64,000 nucleotides of DNA, from contig NZ_CP134890.1 of the NCBI RefSeq assembly GCF_032098525.1, forward strand, positions 434,001 through 498,000, read 5' to 3'. A program made the translations under genes and the position numbers. This DNA comes from Flavobacterium sp. PMTSA4 (GTDB taxonomy: Bacteria; Bacteroidota; Bacteroidia; Flavobacteriales; Flavobacteriaceae). Under the pieces are notes generated by a model that saw only the letters and a list, made by a program, of their open reading frames with translations, was not told where the DNA came from and did not search any database. Below, piece after piece: positions 62,760-64,000 of the stretch; within the stretch, counting starts at the first letter, position 1, and each line of letters begins with the position of its first letter.

Positions 62760-63101
62760 TTAAGCAATATTACTCTCTTGTCCAACGATAGTTTTTAAAA
62801 CTTTTTTGATTAATACTTTATTTGTTGGAATTCCAGAGTTGATTAAATTCTTTTTATCAAAAGATAAAGTTGATTTTTTATCTTGAGAAGATGTTTTTGT
62901 ACTTCCTACGAACCAAATTGCAAATTCAGTAGAAGTAGAAGCTACAGTATCTGTAACAATTGTTGTTGGCTCAACAATAGAAACAGTTTCTTTAGTTTCT
63001 TGAGAAAACATAGCAGAAGATGATAAAAACATCACAACAAATAATACAAACATTTTCATGTTAGAAGAATTTTTTTGAGTTATAGTGTTAGTAGTTTTCA
63101 T
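62760..63101 (-). CDS. Secreted protein of 113 residues, unknown function
   Basis: An N-terminal stretch of 14 residues precedes a signal-like segment (MKMFVLFVVMFLSSSAMFSQ); if translation began at the inner ATG at 63059 the signal peptide would be of normal length, so that start is preferred by structure and is a possible alternative. The mature part is Thr/Val/Ser-rich, then has FAIWFVGSTKTSSQDKKS and a basic end. No family recognised. It is divergent from the STAS-like gene, with palindromic TGTCG boxes in between. Confidence 0.6.
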   Translation of the reverse strand: MKTTNTITQKNSSNMKMFVLFVVMFLSSSAMFSQETKETVSIVEPTTIVTDTVASTSTEFAIWFVGSTKTSSQDKKSTLSFDKKNLINSGIPTNKVLIKKVLKTIVGQESNIA

Positions 63102-63141
63102 AATCTTTATGTTTTTTCGTTTTAATTACATTTCAAAGATA

Positions 63142-63205
63142 TGTCGACACCTAGTTTTGGGACAATTTTTTCGATAACTAACCCAAATTGTCGTTTAATC
63201 GACAA
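63142..63205. promoter_or_regulatory. Candidate operator with TGTCG palindromes
   Basis: TGTCGACA at 63142-63149 is a perfect palindrome, GGACAA at 63160-63165 carries a half-site, and TTGTCG-TTTAAT-CGACAA at 63188-63205 is a perfect inverted repeat. All share the TGTCG core within 64 bp of a 300-bp gap between a minus-strand gene and a plus-strand gene. The rest of the gap (63206-63402) is AT-rich with no other feature seen. Confidence 0.4.
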
Positions 63206-63402
63206 AACCAATGATATCAGGGGTTTTCAGCGTATTTTTTTTGCCGTTAATCTATGAAATGTTAAAAAAACGTGTATTTCATCGATGAAATTCCAATAAA
63301 TTCCATGAACTACAACTTCTGAAGCCTAAACTGATTCTATAATTGTAAAAACTCGTAAAATCTTAGTAAATTAGCATACTGATATAAGTAAAGAATAAAA
63401 AA

Positions 63403-63735
63403 ATGAAAGTTGAGCAAAAAGGAAATAGCACTTTAATTAAAAATACACAATACAATACTGCTGAGTTTATAACAAAGCTTTCTCATGAATACAACAGTTT
63501 TAAAGATCAGAATTTAATTGTTGACCTTTCATTCGATAATGATTTACAATTAGAAGATGTTAAGTCTTTTTCAGATTTAATAAAAAAACATAAAAAGGCT
63601 AAAAAGTCATTTGTGCTTGTTGCTAATGATTTTGATTTCAATGCTGTTCCCAATAATATTACTTTAGTTCCATCTGTTTTAGAAGCACATGATATTATTG
63701 AAATGGAAGAGATTGAAAGAGATTTAGGTTTTTAA
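63403..63735 (+). CDS. STAS-like small protein upstream of ribonuclease Z
   Basis: A 110-residue soluble protein. The pattern of strand-helix-strand with QNLIVDLSFDNDLQLEDVKSF and AKKSFVLVANDF resembles a STAS/anti-sigma antagonist fold. In flavobacteria, homologues may carry the name ribonuclease Z only because they precede rnz; no metal motif of RNase Z is present in it. It is followed 26 bp later by rnz. Confidence 0.72.
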   Translation: MKVEQKGNSTLIKNTQYNTAEFITKLSHEYNSFKDQNLIVDLSFDNDLQLEDVKSFSDLIKKHKKAKKSFVLVANDFDFNAVPNNITLVPSVLEAHDIIEMEEIERDLGF

Positions 63736-63761
63736 AACCACGATACAACTTAACTTAATAA

Positions 63762-64000
63762 ATGAAATTAACCATTTTGGGCTGTTACGCAGCTACACCA
63801 AGAACAATAACCAATCCTACAGCGCAAGTTTTAGAAATAAGAAATAGAATGTTTCTTATTGATTGTGGTGAAGGAACGCAAGTGCAACTCAGAAGAAATA
63901 AAATAAAGTTTTCAAAAATAAACCACATCTTTATTTCTCATTTGCATGGTGACCATTTTTATGGTTTGGTTGGATTGGTTTCTACCTTTATGTTATTGAA
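63762..64000 (+). CDS. rnz: Ribonuclease Z, N-terminal part only
   Basis: The frame begins at ATG 63762 and runs off the window. The first 79 residues have the start MKLTILGCYAATPR, IDCGEGTQVQLRR and the metal motif HLHGDHFYGL of MBL-fold tRNA 3-prime processing endonuclease. RNase Z matures the 3-prime ends of tRNAs that lack encoded CCA. The C-terminal exosite arm and later histidines are outside the window. Confidence 0.92.
   Translation, partial: MKLTILGCYAATPRTITNPTAQVLEIRNRMFLIDCGEGTQVQLRRNKIKFSKINHIFISHLHGDHFYGLVGLVSTFMLL

Noticed and set aside
1..64000. tRNA or rRNA genes
   Set aside because: No cloverleaf-like or rRNA-like stretch was noticed on reading. A tRNAscan and Rfam search would be needed to exclude them fully.

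Overview
This window comes from a low-GC Bacteroidetes chromosome, most likely a Flavobacterium or a close relative in the Flavobacteriaceae. Signs of this are the AT-rich sequence, type IX secretion sorting domains at the C-termini of two surface proteins (31773-33125, 47102-49042), several small protein families typical of Flavobacteriia (DUF6048, DUF6452, DUF6095, DUF6146, DUF6787), promoters resembling the Bacteroidetes TTG / TAnnTTTG type, and many REP-like intergenic repeats. Assignments rest on motifs and recollection of families; no database search was run.

Layout. 1-7956: the end of a beta-glucan (laminarin-type) utilisation operon with GH16 (partial), GH30, GH30, GH5, GH3 and GH16 enzymes, all on the + strand with gaps of 3-12 bp after the first gene. 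8121-13506: sigma factor, a 47-residue small ORF, endonuclease III, Bcp peroxiredoxin, a conserved 489-residue protein of unknown function, an MBL-fold hydrolase and two small envelope proteins. 13536-17713: a minus-strand group of esterase, DUF4870, dihydroorotase homologue and BatA/vWA protein. 17840-20472: lactonase-like beta-propeller and DEAD-box helicase. 20473-24773: an accessory, repeat-rich island with poorly recognised membrane and coiled-coil genes, several REP-like hairpins, a direct repeat around a small gene, and a 21-bp repeat array. 24774-38387: TIGR02757 protein, membrane protein, LolD-type ATPase, FolE, serine biosynthesis (SerA, SerC), a T9SS cargo, acyl-CoA reductase facing a dicluster ferredoxin, YchF and a beta-barrel. 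38449-38890: a 43-bp (21+22) repeat array directly before the topoisomerase IV operon (parE-parC, 39045-43638). 43678-56893: mostly minus-strand housekeeping and small envelope genes (TerC, DUF1572, MurQ, T9SS cargo, ZIP transporter, methyltransferases, TlpA-like protein, DUF6048/DUF6452/RlmD). 57041-64000: beta-barrel, a third 21-bp array, DUF1697, DUF1003, ornithine aminotransferase, DUF5362, Smr protein, and the start of ribonuclease Z.

How the genes work together. In the glucan operon, secreted GH16 and GH5/GH30 enzymes would cut beta-1,3/1,6-glucan outside or in the periplasm and the GH3 would release glucose. SerC and SerA supply two of the three steps of serine synthesis. ParE and ParC form topoisomerase IV. 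Many of the remaining genes are single housekeeping functions.

The most unusual signal is three separate, long, degenerate tandem arrays, all built on a unit of 21 bp (or 21+22 bp), close to two turns of B-DNA, but with unrelated sequences. They keep phase almost without indels over 230-460 bp. One of them (24234-24695) is also an open heptad-repeat reading frame in which an arginine is kept by both AGA and CGC codons. I do not know a described repeat class that fits all three.
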